64,000 nt of DNA. Source: Caldicellulosiruptor kronotskyensis 2002 (lineage in GTDB: Bacteria; Bacillota; Thermoanaerobacteria; Caldicellulosiruptorales; Caldicellulosiruptoraceae). The position numbers and the translations under genes are program-made. Location: assembly GCF_000166775.1 (NCBI RefSeq), contig NC_014720.1, forward strand, positions 2,226,501 to 2,290,500. The letters are read 5' to 3'. The notes under the pieces are model-generated. The model saw nothing but the letters and a program-made list of their open reading frames with translations. It was not told the DNA's origin and made no database searches. Positions 1-8,750 of this stretch are shown here, one piece after another (the stretch's first letter is position 1; each line of letters begins with the position of its first letter).

Positions 1-543
1 ATCAATCTTTGCAGACTCTATAATAGAATCAGGTAAAGACATCGAAAGATATGTTCTAAAAATCAAAACATACCACATATTCATTACATACGGTAAAATT
101 AATGCATAAATAGTATTTTTTAAGTGAAGAATATTTACACACACTATATACCATGGAACAAGACCTGCATTGATTAACATTGTAAAAAAACCAAAGAATG
201 TGAAGAATTTTCTGTATTTAAAATCTTTTCTGAACAAAATATAAGCGTACATTGAAACTACTAACACACATAGCACTGTTCCAACAATAGTAACAAAAAT
301 AGTAATACCATACGCATGCCAAATTGCTCTTCCCTGAGATAAAACAAAATCATATGACTTTGTACTAAAACCAACCGGCCAAAATCTATATCCAATTTGT
401 CTAATCTTGTTATCATTACTGAGCGAAATTGATATAACAGACCATAGCGGAATTAAACATGCAAGAGTTACAATTCCAAAGAAGATGTGCAAAATGGCTT
501 CTGATACTGCAGAAATCTGTAAAAATCTGCTTTTTGAATGCAT
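1..543 (-). CDS. Sugar ABC transporter permease, LplC/YtcP-like (3' part lies outside the window)
   Basis: Reading on the minus strand from the ATG at 541-543 gives an open frame to the window edge, so the C-terminus is missing. It begins MHSKSRFLQISAVSEA, followed by a hydrophobic segment and a periplasmic loop containing SLSNDNKIRQIGYRFWP, then further membrane segments. This is the layout of the second permease (MalG/LplC-type) of a carbohydrate importer, an inner-membrane subunit that forms the channel with its partner permease. A ribosome binding site, AAAGGTGAT, lies about 8 bases before the ATG. The partner permease lies immediately upstream with a 42-base gap, so the two are co-transcribed. 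The binding protein is not in the window, so the substrate is unknown; an oligosaccharide is a reasonable inference from the neighbouring cellulase. Confidence 0.85.
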   Translation of the reverse strand, partial: MHSKSRFLQISAVSEAILHIFFGIVTLACLIPLWSVISISLSNDNKIRQIGYRFWPVGFSTKSYDFVLSQGRAIWHAYGITIFVTIVGTVLCVLVVSMYAYILFRKDFKYRKFFTFFGFFTMLINAGLVPWYIVCVNILHLKNTIYALILPYVMNMWYVLIFRTYLSMSLPDSIIESAKID

Positions 544-585
544 ACTATATCATCACCTTTCTTTGCTGTTTGTCTATAAAAGTTC

Positions 586-1527
586 TTAAAACAACGCTTT
601 TTCTGGGTCAAGTCTTCGAACAATAAGATTTGATGTAAGAACCAAAATAAACCCCATTATCGACTGATAAAAGCTTGCAGCAGACGCCATTCCTATATCG
701 TTCATGCCCATAAGAGTTCTATAAACATAAGTGTCAATAACATTTGTAACATCATAAAGTGCACCACTGTTCATAGGAAGCTGATAAAAAAGTCCAAAGT
801 CTGCATAAAATATTCTACCTATACCCAAAAGAACAAGAACAACAACAAGCGGTGATAAAAGCGGAATTGTAATATGTTTTATCTGCTGCCATTTTGATGC
901 ACCATCAATCAAAGCTGCTTCATAATACTCAGGATCAATTCCTGTAATTGCTGCTAAATATATGACTGCATTGTAACCAGTATATTTCCACAAATTTGCA
1001 AGTATTAATATCACCGGCCACGGTTTTGTTTCAAAATACCATGCAATTGGTTGTAAACCCAGTTTTGGAAGAACCATTGTATTTAAAATCCCTAAGTCTA
1101 TACTCAAAAACGCAAATGCCATATACGCAACAACAACCCAAGACAAAAAATATGGTAAAAACATTACTGACTGGTAAAATTTTGCCATAAATCTTGATCT
1201 CATTTCGCTCAACGCAATAGCCGTTGCAATTGCCGCCAAGTTCCCAAAGACTATAAAAGCAAAGTTGTAAAGAAGTGTATTTCTTGTTATAATAAAGGCA
1301 TCAGGTGTTTTAAAAAGAAATTCAAAATTCTTTAAACCCACCCAGGGGCTTTTAAGAATTCCTACATCATAGTGCACATCTTTAAATGCTATGATAAGCC
1401 CAAACAGAGGTAAGTAAGAAAATGCTATTAAAAGAACAACCCCCGGCAGTGCCATTAAGAATAGAGGAAAGTTTTTATTCAATTCTCTCAAAAAACCGCT
1501 TCGATATGTGCGCTGATCGTTTGCCAT
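586..1527 (-). CDS. Sugar ABC transporter permease, LplB-like
   Basis: This is a 313-residue inner-membrane permease of the MalF/LplB type with about six hydrophobic segments. The EAA loop that contacts the ATPase is visible near the C-terminal third (EAALIDGASKWQQIKHITIP). The reading frame could start at a TTG 66 bases further upstream. I prefer the ATG at 1525-1527 (protein begins MANDQRTYRSGF), because AAGGAG lies 12 bases before it and a promoter-like pair (TTGAAA, 16 bases, TATAGT) would start transcription close to the upstream TTG. It is followed by the second permease, and together they form the membrane channel of one importer. Family assignment is firm; the sugar is not known. Confidence 0.9.
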   Translation of the reverse strand: MANDQRTYRSGFLRELNKNFPLFLMALPGVVLLIAFSYLPLFGLIIAFKDVHYDVGILKSPWVGLKNFEFLFKTPDAFIITRNTLLYNFAFIVFGNLAAIATAIALSEMRSRFMAKFYQSVMFLPYFLSWVVVAYMAFAFLSIDLGILNTMVLPKLGLQPIAWYFETKPWPVILILANLWKYTGYNAVIYLAAITGIDPEYYEAALIDGASKWQQIKHITIPLLSPLVVVLVLLGIGRIFYADFGLFYQLPMNSGALYDVTNVIDTYVYRTLMGMNDIGMASAASFYQSIMGFILVLTSNLIVRRLDPEKALF

Positions 1528-1592
1528 TTCTGATGCCGTCTCCTTTCTCAAGTTGTTTATTGAAACTTTTGAATTGTTCTTTGAACTTTTCA

Positions 1593-1620
1593 ACTATAGT
1601 TTACAACCTATATTTTTCAA
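1593..1620 (-). promoter_or_regulatory. Putative sigma-A promoter for the ABC permease genes
   Basis: On the minus strand TTGAAA (1615-1620) is followed after 16 bases by TATAGT (1593-1598). It sits between the terminator of the cellulase gene and the first permease, where a promoter is needed. A perfect TTGACA also occurs at 1694-1699 but lacks a good -10 element at the right distance. Confidence 0.45.
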
Positions 1621-1703
1621 AATGAATTGAAAAAATTGCAGTTTTTTTGTGAAATGTTGATATTAAAATGTGCAATATTTTGTCATACAAGAGTGTCAAA
1701 ATA

Positions 1704-1740
1704 ATATAAAAAAAGCTGCCAGCATTTAGCCAGCAGCATT
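1704..1740 (-). terminator. Intrinsic terminator after the GH5 gene
   Basis: On the minus strand a GCTGC...GCAGC stem with internal GC pairs and a small loop is followed by seven T residues. It lies 28 bases after the cellulase stop codon and separates that gene from the permeases. Confidence 0.6.
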
Positions 1741-1768
1741 TGTTAAAAATTCTTTTCAAATTCATGTA

Positions 1769-4036
1769 TCATAGCTTGCCTGCTAAGTTCAAGAGATTAT
1801 AGAAAATTGTTGCCACCTCCCCTCTTGAAACGCTCTTATTTGGTTCAAATGTTCCGTCTGAATACAGGTCAACAATACCGAGCTTAATTGCTAACTTCAC
1901 GCTTTCTCTGTATTGAGGATTTATAAGTTTTTCATCAGCAATTGGAACATCGTCTGTATTAACTTCTATCTTACCAGTCAATCTTTTATACACTTCAATT
2001 GCCAAAGCTACTGCTTCTTCTCTTTTTAAAATATTTTCAGGAAAGAATTTATTCTCTTTTATTTCAAACAATTTGTTTTTATACGCCGTATAAACTACAT
2101 CTGAATACCAGTTGCCGCTTTTCACATCAGAAAATCTACCATCGTATTTTTCAATTTTCAGGTTCAGTGCCCTGACACAAAGTGCAGCAAATTCAGCCCT
2201 TGTAATGGTTTTATCTGGCAAGTACTTAAATACTGAAATTCCTTTTATGATTCCTTTAGAATAAAGCTTGTCGATAACATCATAAAGGCTATTTTCAAAA
2301 TTGATATCCTCAAAAAGGATATTGGTAAATCTAACATTATCTATATACATTTTCCCCTTAAAATCGCTATTGCCATCTGCTATGACTACTATTATATCTC
2401 TCAAGAGTGTGTCTGGACTCAGTACTTTATTATCTTGTATCTTGTCTAAGTCAAAAAATACATTGAATTTATAAATTCGGTCTTCTATCTTTTTTGCACT
2501 TGACAGTTTTGCAAGGTCAATATTAAAACTGTCTTGTACCTGAGCCCAGTAACCTAAGGAAGGCGGTGAAAAAGCTAAAAATATCTGAATCATACCTTTT
2601 AAAGCCCTATCTGGTTTCAAATAAAAATCAAAAGCCAAATATTTATTATCTCCCCTTTCTACATTTATGTCTTTAAGTATAAGCCTTGCAGCTGTTGCCC
2701 AGCCATCTTGTGGTTTTTTCTCTGGATACTCAACATCAAAAGATAGCGCTTTTGAACCATTCGCACTTTCGATGGTAATAGGACCTTTCACACCAGATGG
2801 TCCATCCCAGTCCCAGCCCTGACGAGTGTCATCTTCAAACGTGGATGGTAAGACTTTTTCGCCTAAAGGTGCACTTTTTCTTTCTTTTATTTTGTTATCT
2901 CTCTTAATTGGCTGATAAGCAATTCCTTTTATCCTTGCCCTCACATACTCTCCAGAAATACTAAGCTCTTCTATGTCCCACACCTTATCATCACCAGGGT
3001 CAAGTGGTGTGGCATCATGCATACCATTTATATATGGAACAAAAGCAGCTGATGTCTCATTTTTGTTTGACAGTGACCAGTTCACCCAGCTAATATAGTT
3101 TGAATTTAAATATTCAAGCCACTTATCTGCTTCATCAAGATACGGTCCACCATCACCGCTTGCCAAACTTGTTCCCCATTCACTCACGAAAATTGGCACG
3201 CCATTTTCAAATGCATTTTTCATGTTTTCAAAAACATATCCATCAACTTTGTGAGTTCCAGAGTAAAAATGAACTGAATACATAACATTTTTATCATTTA
3301 TAGGGTCTTGAATTGCAAAGTCAGGTCTCTGACTCCAGTTTGGCGAACCTACAATTATAATGTTCTGATTCCCCAAACTTCTGAGCATTTTTATGATGGG
3401 CTGTGCATAAGCCTTTACTTTTTTCCAGCCATCCAAGCTATTTTCTACTCCCGGTTCATTTGGATTTGGTTCATTGCAAAGTTCATATATTATGTGATAG
3501 TCATTGGGAAAACTTATAGCTATCTCTTTGAAAAAGTCTTTTGCCCCTTTATAAATTTCAGCATTCGGGTCGCCGGGATTTAATACATGCCAGTCAACAA
3601 TTACATACATGTCTTTCTCAATAGCAAGCTTAATCCCTTCTATAACTTTTTCTTTAATACTTGGATTTGAAGCATAGCCGCCTTCACCCACATACATCGC
3701 AAGCCTTATAACGTTGCACTCCCAATCTTTTGAAAGAGCTTCAAATGCATTTTTGTTTATAATATCACCATACCACTGAAGTCCATGTGTACTCATACCA
3801 CGAAGCTGAATTATTTCTCCTTTCTGGTCAGCTAAATACTTTTTTCCGTCCTTTTCAATAATCTGCAGTCTGCCGGCAACCGATGGTTTTTTAACTACCT
3901 GATTGCCAAGAAGATGTGGATATTTTTCCTTTTCATACGGTATGCTCTGGGCAAAAACAGGTAAAATTTGTAAAATAGAAACAATCAAAATCACTACCAT
4001 CATGAGTGCACAAAACTTTAAAATAATTTTCCTCAT
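1769..4036 (-). CDS. S-layer-anchored GH5 cellulase/hemicellulase with CBM28-like module and SLH repeats
   Basis: This 755-residue secreted glycoside hydrolase attacks beta-1,4-glucans outside the cell. Residues 1-30 are a signal peptide ending near VFAQ. Residues about 45-345 form a GH5 (beta/alpha)8 domain with the acid/base Glu189 in YELCNEPN and the nucleophile Glu286 in FVSEWGTS. Residues about 390-570 resemble a CBM28 cellulose-binding module ([16 protein letters not shown]). Residues about 575-755 contain three SLH repeats ([30 protein letters not shown]) that attach the enzyme to the cell wall. The same architecture is known from Caldicellulosiruptor (Csac_0678-type), where endoglucanase and xylanase activity were described. 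The ATG has a strong AGGAGG 9 bases upstream. A cre-like operator lies between promoter and start, and an ABC sugar importer follows, which fits uptake of the released oligosaccharides. Confidence 0.95.
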   Translation of the reverse strand: MRKIILKFCALMMVVILIVSILQILPVFAQSIPYEKEKYPHLLGNQVVKKPSVAGRLQIIEKDGKKYLADQKGEIIQLRGMSTHGLQWYGDIINKNAFEALSKDWECNVIRLAMYVGEGGYASNPSIKEKVIEGIKLAIEKDMYVIVDWHVLNPGDPNAEIYKGAKDFFKEIAISFPNDYHIIYELCNEPNPNEPGVENSLDGWKKVKAYAQPIIKMLRSLGNQNIIIVGSPNWSQRPDFAIQDPINDKNVMYSVHFYSGTHKVDGYVFENMKNAFENGVPIFVSEWGTSLASGDGGPYLDEADKWLEYLNSNYISWVNWSLSNKNETSAAFVPYINGMHDATPLDPGDDKVWDIEELSISGEYVRARIKGIAYQPIKRDNKIKERKSAPLGEKVLPSTFEDDTRQGWDWDGPSGVKGPITIESANGSKALSFDVEYPEKKPQDGWATAARLILKDINVERGDNKYLAFDFYLKPDRALKGMIQIFLAFSPPSLGYWAQVQDSFNIDLAKLSSAKKIEDRIYKFNVFFDLDKIQDNKVLSPDTLLRDIIVVIADGNSDFKGKMYIDNVRFTNILFEDINFENSLYDVIDKLYSKGIIKGISVFKYLPDKTITRAEFAALCVRALNLKIEKYDGRFSDVKSGNWYSDVVYTAYKNKLFEIKENKFFPENILKREEAVALAIEVYKRLTGKIEVNTDDVPIADEKLINPQYRESVKLAIKLGIVDLYSDGTFEPNKSVSRGEVATIFYNLLNLAGKL

Positions 4037-4053
4037 AATGCAAATCCCTCCTA

Positions 4054-4067
4054 TGTAATCGTTATCA
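4054..4067 (-). promoter_or_regulatory. cre-like / LacI-family operator upstream of the GH5 gene
   Basis: The 14-mer TGTAATCGTTATCA (plus-strand reading) matches the CcpA cre consensus TGWAANCGNTNWCA at every defined position. It lies 18 bases before the cellulase start and just after a possible -10 element (TATAAC at 4072-4077), a position suited to repression. Binding by CcpA or another LacI-family protein is inferred. Confidence 0.55.
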
Positions 4068-4189
4068 TCTTGTTATAAGTTTAATATATTCCATGCTCAG
4101 AAAGTTTTAAATTAAAAAAATTTCATATCTGTTTGAAATTTTTGACCTGCTTTTTGTAGCATCTTGCTCTAAGATAAGGTAAAAATTTT

Positions 4190-4249
4190 GCAAAAAATAA
4201 GGCTCCTGTCCCACCAAAATCTTTAACTATTTTAGGGACACGGAGCCGT
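4190..4249 (-). terminator. Intrinsic terminator after aspS
   Basis: On the minus strand GGCTCC-G-TGTCCC pairs with GGGACAGGAGCC around a loop of about 20 bases, followed by TTATTTTTT. It lies directly after the aspS stop codon. Confidence 0.75.
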
Positions 4250-4262
4250 GAAAAATTCTTTG

Positions 4263-6047
4263 TTATTTTACAACATCAACCTTGATGTGAAGTTCTCGAA
4301 GCTGTTTTGGTTCAACCTCAGAGGGCGCATCAGTCAACGGGCATGACGAATCTTTCACCTTCGGGAAGGCAATTGTATCTCTGATAGAATCTAAACCTAA
4401 AAGAAGCATGCAAAGCCTATCAAATCCATAAGCTATACCACCATGCGGTGGTGTACCATACTTGAAAGCTTCAAGCAAAAAGCCAAACCTGTCCTGTGCC
4501 CTTTCCTCTGTAAATCCAAGGGCTTTGAACATTCTCTTTTGAAGCTCAGGTGAATGAATTCTAATAGAACCACCACCAATTTCTGTTCCGTTTAATACAA
4601 TATCATAAGCCTTTGATCTTACTTTCGTCGGATCTGTCTCTAAAAATTCTAAATCTTCATCCATTGGCGATGTAAACGGATGGTGTTTTGCAACAAACCT
4701 GCCCTCTTCTTCTGAATACTCAAAAAGAGGAAATTCTGTTACCCAGAGAAGATTAAATTTTGACTTATCAAGAAGATTTAGCTTTCTTGCTATCTCAAGT
4801 CTCAAGTTCCCAAGAACATCAAAAACAATTTCATTCTTGTCAGCAGAAAATAGTAGCAAATCTCCAACCTCTGCTCCAAGTCTCTTTAGAATTTCATTTA
4901 TCTCCTCTTCTTTTAAAAACTTGACAATAGGGGACTTCAGACCATCACTTTCAACTGCGATCCATGCAAGACCTTTTGCTTTAAAGTTTTTTGCAAACTC
5001 AACAAGCGCATCAATCTCACGCCTTGAAAATGTAGCTGCACAACCCTTTGCATTGATTGCTCTCACCGATCCACCCTTGTTCGCAGCATCAGCAAATACT
5101 TTAAACTCGCAATTTTTGACAATGTCAGTAATATCAACAAGCTCCATTCCAAATCGTGTATCTGGTTTATCTGAGCCAAACCTTTCCATTGCTTCTTTGT
5201 AGGTAAGCCTTGGAAGAGGCAACTTAAGATCTATCCCAAGCATCTCTCTGAATATAGTCTGCAATAACTTTTCGTTTATCTCGATAACATCGTCAACATC
5301 AACAAACGACATCTCAATGTCAATCTGGGTAAACTCAGGCTGCCTGTCTGCTCGCAGGTCTTCATCTCTAAAACATTTTACAATCTGAAAATATCTGTCA
5401 AACCCTGCAACCATCAAAAGCTGTTTAAAAAGCTGCGGTGATTGTGGGAGTGCAAAAAATTTTCCCGGAAATATTCTGCTTGGAACTAAGTAGTCTCTTG
5501 CACCTTCTGGAGTGGATTTTGTGAGCATGGGTGTTTCTATCTCTATAAACCCATTTTGAGAAAGAAAATTTCGCACAACCTGATAGAGCTTGTGTCTGAA
5601 CATCAAATTCCTCTGCATATCAGGTCTTCTTAAATCCAAATACCTGTATTTTAGCCTTACTGCTTCATTTACATTTATTCCCTCTTCAATTGGAAAAGGG
5701 GGTGTTTCAGACTTGTTAAATATCCTCAGTTCTGTTGCTCTTACTTCTATCTCTCCTGTTTTTATTTTAGGGTTTACTGTCTCAGGTGGTCTTTTCTCCA
5801 CAATACCCCTAACGCCGATACAGTATTCGGACCTTAATGAGTCGGCCTTGTCTAAAAGTTCTTCTCCCATCTTCTCATCAAATACAACCTGTACAATACC
5901 TGTTCTGTCCCTCAAATCAACAAATATTATCCCACCAAGATCGCGTCTTGTATCAACCCAACCTGTTAATACAACCTCTTTTCCAACATCATCAAGTGAT
6001 ACTTCTGCACAGTATTTTGTTCGTTTAAACCCTTTAATACCTTCCAC
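4263..6047 (-). CDS. aspS: Aspartyl-tRNA synthetase
   Basis: This is a class II aminoacyl-tRNA synthetase charging tRNA-Asp (or tRNA-Asp/Asn) in the cytoplasm. The N-terminal OB-fold anticodon-binding domain (LTGWVDTRRDLGGIIFVDLR) is followed by the catalytic core, with motif 2 in FRDEDLRADRQPEFTQID and motif 3 in GIAYGFDRLCMLLLG. A GAD insertion domain lies between them, as usual for the bacterial enzyme. Length (about 594 residues) is normal. Three starts are close together: GTG 6056, ATG 6053 and GTG 6047. I chose GTG 6047 because AAGG then lies 8 bases upstream; the ATG would be only 2 bases from it. hisS precedes it by 47 bases, forming the common Firmicute hisS-aspS pair. Confidence 0.97.
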   Translation of the reverse strand: MEGIKGFKRTKYCAEVSLDDVGKEVVLTGWVDTRRDLGGIIFVDLRDRTGIVQVVFDEKMGEELLDKADSLRSEYCIGVRGIVEKRPPETVNPKIKTGEIEVRATELRIFNKSETPPFPIEEGINVNEAVRLKYRYLDLRRPDMQRNLMFRHKLYQVVRNFLSQNGFIEIETPMLTKSTPEGARDYLVPSRIFPGKFFALPQSPQLFKQLLMVAGFDRYFQIVKCFRDEDLRADRQPEFTQIDIEMSFVDVDDVIEINEKLLQTIFREMLGIDLKLPLPRLTYKEAMERFGSDKPDTRFGMELVDITDIVKNCEFKVFADAANKGGSVRAINAKGCAATFSRREIDALVEFAKNFKAKGLAWIAVESDGLKSPIVKFLKEEEINEILKRLGAEVGDLLLFSADKNEIVFDVLGNLRLEIARKLNLLDKSKFNLLWVTEFPLFEYSEEEGRFVAKHHPFTSPMDEDLEFLETDPTKVRSKAYDIVLNGTEIGGGSIRIHSPELQKRMFKALGFTEERAQDRFGFLLEAFKYGTPPHGGIAYGFDRLCMLLLGLDSIRDTIAFPKVKDSSCPLTDAPSEVEPKQLRELHIKVDVVK

Positions 6048-6094
6048 ACCCATCACCTTCTTTGAAAATTTTTAAAGTTATAAAAACGTTCTTG

Positions 6095-7360
6095 TTATTT
6101 TTGAAGTTTTTCTTTTAAATACTCGCAAATATTTTCTATTTCTACTATTTCCTCCGAAGATGTCTTCATATTTCTAACTTTGCAAACACCCTTTTCAATC
6201 TCATCATCGCCAATAATTATAGAAAACTCGCAGCCAATCTTATCAGCATATTTCATCTGAGATTTTAAGCTTCTTCCCATCTCTTCAACTACGGTTGAAA
6301 TTCCTTCAAACCTAAGCATCCTTGCAATCTCAAAAGCTTTTTTGATACCATTTTCCCCTATTGTTGCCACAAACACTCTCGGCACCTGCGATCTTGCAGG
6401 AAGAAGACCATTTTGCTCAAGCAGCATTAAAAGTCTCTCAACGCCAATTGCAAAACCAATTCCTGGAGTGGAATTTCCTCCTATCTGCTCTATTAAGTTG
6501 TCGTACCTTCCACCGCCGCAAATTGCAAGCTCTTTATCAGAGACAGTGGCAACAATCTCAAAAACTGTTTTTGTGTAGTAGTCCAAGCCGCGAACAATAT
6601 ATGGGTCAACCTTGTATGAAACCATAGCTGAATCTAAGTAAGTTTTCACACTTTCAAAATGGCTTTTACAATCATCACAAAGATAATCTATTGGTTTTGG
6701 TGCGTCTTTTGCAATCAGCTTGCAATCCTCTTCTTTACAATCCAAAATTCTCATAGGATTTTTGTCAAGCCTTTGGTGGCATGTATGACAGAGCTTTTGA
6801 GAATTTGCCGAAAAATACTCTTTTAAATTTTTCACATATTCTTTTCTGCATACAGGACATCCTATGCTGTTGATATTCACAGTAATATTGTCAAGCCCAA
6901 GGCTTGCAAAGAAATTGTATGCAAGTGAAATTACCTCTGCATCTGTTACAGGAGAAGAAGAACCAAAATTCTCAATTCCAAACTGGTGAAACTCTCTAAA
7001 CCTTCCGCCTTGAGTATTTTCATACCTGAAAGCTGAAATAATGTAGTAAAACCTCTGTGGCATCGGACGTGACGCAAAACCATGCTCGATGAACAATCTT
7101 GCTGTGGATGCTGTTCCTTCTGGTCTTAAAGTGATGCTCCTTCCACCCTTGTCCAAAAAGGTATACATCTCTTTTTGGACAATATCAGTAGTATCGCCCA
7201 CACCTCTTTGGAAAAGTTCTGTGTACTCAAATGTAGGAAACCTAACTTCCTGATATCCATAAAGCTTGCAAATCTCTCTGAATTTATTCTCAACATATTG
7301 CCACATATAACTTTCTTCTGGTAGCACATCCTTTGTTCCTTTTGGTGCTTGGATTTTCAT
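6095..7360 (-). CDS. hisS: Histidyl-tRNA synthetase
   Basis: This 421-residue class II synthetase charges tRNA-His. Motif 2 is visible as FRYENTQGGRFREFHQFG. The histidine-specific signature is VRGLDYYTKTVFE, and motif 3 lies in GIGFAIGVERLLMLL. The C-terminal segment (about residues 330-421, VPRVFVATIGENG onward) is the anticodon-binding alpha/beta domain. The insertion between motifs 2 and 3 contains several Cys residues (CPVC, CHTCHQ, CDDC) that may bind zinc, as in some bacterial HisRS. The ATG is preceded by GAGGAGA. It is the first gene of the hisS-aspS pair and no T-box-like leader is evident in the 120 bases upstream. Confidence 0.97.
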   Translation of the reverse strand: MKIQAPKGTKDVLPEESYMWQYVENKFREICKLYGYQEVRFPTFEYTELFQRGVGDTTDIVQKEMYTFLDKGGRSITLRPEGTASTARLFIEHGFASRPMPQRFYYIISAFRYENTQGGRFREFHQFGIENFGSSSPVTDAEVISLAYNFFASLGLDNITVNINSIGCPVCRKEYVKNLKEYFSANSQKLCHTCHQRLDKNPMRILDCKEEDCKLIAKDAPKPIDYLCDDCKSHFESVKTYLDSAMVSYKVDPYIVRGLDYYTKTVFEIVATVSDKELAICGGGRYDNLIEQIGGNSTPGIGFAIGVERLLMLLEQNGLLPARSQVPRVFVATIGENGIKKAFEIARMLRFEGISTVVEEMGRSLKSQMKYADKIGCEFSIIIGDDEIEKGVCKVRNMKTSSEEIVEIENICEYLKEKLQK

Positions 7361-7480
7361 TTCCTACTCTCTCCTCAAAATAATTAAAAAGATTAAAATT
7401 TGCAATATTTAAATTATATATTAATTCAATTTGGGGTTTCAAGTGATGAGACCTAAAAAATAATCAAAATATAGCAATAC

Positions 7481-7837
7481 TTAGATAAAGCTTGCTAACC
7501 AAATTCCCACACCAGCTGCAACTATTCCAAAAATGATAGAGACAAATACATAAATAAAAGCCTTCGTGTGTTTTTCTCTCTTTATATACCTTGATGTCTC
7601 AATCATAAACGCAGAGTATGTGGTGAATCCGCCAAGAAGACCAGTCATCAGAAAAAGTTTGTATTCACTCGAAAGATGGTTTGTTGACAAATATCCTATT
7701 AAAAAGCTCCCTATCACGTTTATAAACAATGTAGCAGCAGGATGGTCTTTATCCATTACCTCTCTAAATATTTTCCCAACTATATATCTCAAGATTGCTC
7801 CAATTACCCCACCAACTCCAACAATGAGATAGTTCAT
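7481..7837 (-). CDS. crcB: Fluoride channel CrcB/Fluc, subunit 2
   Basis: This 118-residue protein has four hydrophobic helices and Fluc family hallmarks: the GGxxGAxxRY opening (GGVIGAILRY), the NVIGSFLIGYL segment, and GLLGGFTTYSAFMIE with the conserved phenylalanine/threonine track. Fluc proteins export fluoride as a dual-topology dimer. Some Firmicutes use two paralogous genes that make a heterodimer, and a second crcB lies directly upstream with a 4-base ATGA overlap. Both are controlled by the fluoride riboswitch at 8292-8381. Start ATG 7837 is supported by GAGGAG upstream. Confidence 0.95.
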   Translation of the reverse strand: MNYLIVGVGGVIGAILRYIVGKIFREVMDKDHPAATLFINVIGSFLIGYLSTNHLSSEYKLFLMTGLLGGFTTYSAFMIETSRYIKREKHTKAFIYVFVSIIFGIVAAGVGIWLASFI

Positions 7838-8232
7838 GCTGCCTCATACTCCTCTTTTTGCTGTCTTTCTGAAACAGCCCTTGCAAGTTCAAAGCCAAAA
7901 ATTGAAGCTAAAAGCCCAAGTACAATGGATAAAAGAGGATAGACAATCGCAGCTGTAAATTCTCCTTTCATCAAAAACCTCACAATTTCAAGTACAAATG
8001 TAGAAAAGGTTGTAAAGCTGCTTATAAAACCTGTTGTTATCATATGTCTTAAGGCGGTTGAAATCTTTATGTGTTCTACCGTTATCTCTGCAACAAAGCA
8101 CAAAACAAAACTGCCAACAACGTTTATAAAAAGTGTTGTAAAAGGAAAGCTGCCAAGGCTCAGCTGAGATATAAAAAATCTACAAACAGCACCAAAAAAA
8201 GCTCCAATAGCAATTGCAACAACGTTTTTCAC
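7834..8232 (-). CDS. crcB: Fluoride channel CrcB/Fluc, subunit 1
   Basis: This protein of about 132 residues is a paralogue of the following gene, with four membrane helices. The conserved segments are GAFFGAVCRFFI, FINVVGSFVLCF and GFISSFTTFSTFVLE. It is the first gene after the fluoride riboswitch and should be made when intracellular fluoride rises. The frame opens at TTG 8259, but AAGGAGG overlaps that stretch. GTG 8232 (8 bases after GGAGG) fits best, with ATG 8238 only 2 bases from it. Low GC and codon use match the neighbours. Heterodimer formation with the downstream CrcB is inferred from the gene pair. Confidence 0.93.
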   Translation of the reverse strand: MKNVVAIAIGAFFGAVCRFFISQLSLGSFPFTTLFINVVGSFVLCFVAEITVEHIKISTALRHMITTGFISSFTTFSTFVLEIVRFLMKGEFTAAIVYPLLSIVLGLLASIFGFELARAVSERQQKEEYEAA

Positions 8233-8291
8233 GGCCATTGCCTCCTTCAGTAAAATCAAAGTAGTCAGCAGGAAATTAGGCCTATAAAATA

Positions 8292-8381
8292 CAAAAAACT
8301 CCTACAGATGTTGCTTTTTTGCAGCATCTGTAGGAGTCATCAGCCCTCATTGGCATTTGTACGGCGGACTCCATCGCCGTT
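8292..8381 (-). promoter_or_regulatory. Fluoride (crcB) riboswitch with terminator
   Basis: The minus strand reads GGCGATGGAGTCCGCC near 8378, then GAGGGCTGATGACTCC, the conserved core of the crcB fluoride aptamer. The 3' CTCCTAC of the aptamer doubles as the 5' arm of a long hairpin (CTCCTACAGATG...CATCTGTAGGAG) followed by TTTTTTGT at 8293-8298. Fluoride binding would hold the pseudoknot and block this terminator, switching on the two crcB genes. Sequence, structure and the downstream genes all agree. Confidence 0.95.
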
Positions 8382-8387
8382 AGTAAT

Positions 8388-8416
8388 ATTATATCATCGA
8401 ACACAGTTGATTTCAA
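8388..8416 (-). promoter_or_regulatory. Sigma-A promoter of the fluoride riboswitch operon
   Basis: TTGAAA (8411-8416) and TATAAT (8388-8393) lie 17 bases apart on the minus strand, placing the transcription start just before the GGCGATGG aptamer stem. This is a near-perfect sigma-A promoter, so control rests on the riboswitch rather than on promoter weakness. Confidence 0.85.
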
Positions 8417-8492
8417 TATAGACTTTTTGTGAATTCTCTTTTATGTTATAATAAAACCAGAGTAAAATCAGAAAAGAGAGAGGTAAATCTTT

Positions 8493-8750
8493 ATGCAGAA
8501 AATCATTAATATAAACTTACCATTAGAAATCTTTTTAGCTTTGCGAGAAGATGAAAACAAACTTTCAAGTGAAATAAAAAAACTTATAGCTGTCAAATAC
8601 TTTAAAGAAAAAAGACTGTCCCTTGGTCAAGCAGCAGAACTCGCCGGTATGAGTATTGCAGAATTTATTCAATTACTATCCGAGCAAAATATTTCTGTAT
8701 TTAACTTTGATTGCTTTGAAGAAATTAAAGAGGATGTAAAAAATGCTTAA
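8493..8750 (+). CDS. UPF0175 family protein, likely antitoxin
   Basis: This 85-residue protein has the UPF0175 pattern: a short N-terminal beta strand (INLPLEIFLAL), then EIKKLIAVKYFKEKRLSLGQAAELAGMS, a helix-turn-helix-like segment, and a short acidic tail. Members of this family are often encoded just upstream of DUF3368 PIN-domain proteins and are regarded as antitoxins or DNA-binding partners. Here the stop overlaps the start of such a gene by 8 bases, indicating translational coupling. A TATAAT lies at 8447-8452 without a clear -35 element. The pair is transcribed divergently from the crcB operon. A toxin-antitoxin role is inferred from family and context. Confidence 0.8.
   Translation: MQKIININLPLEIFLALREDENKLSSEIKKLIAVKYFKEKRLSLGQAAELAGMSIAEFIQLLSEQNISVFNFDCFEEIKEDVKNA

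Noticed and set aside
5590-6075. Long plus-strand open frame of 161 codons opposite aspS
   Set aside because: It lies fully antisense to conserved aspS sequence, has a serine/threonine-rich composition typical of shadow frames, and no ribosome binding site.
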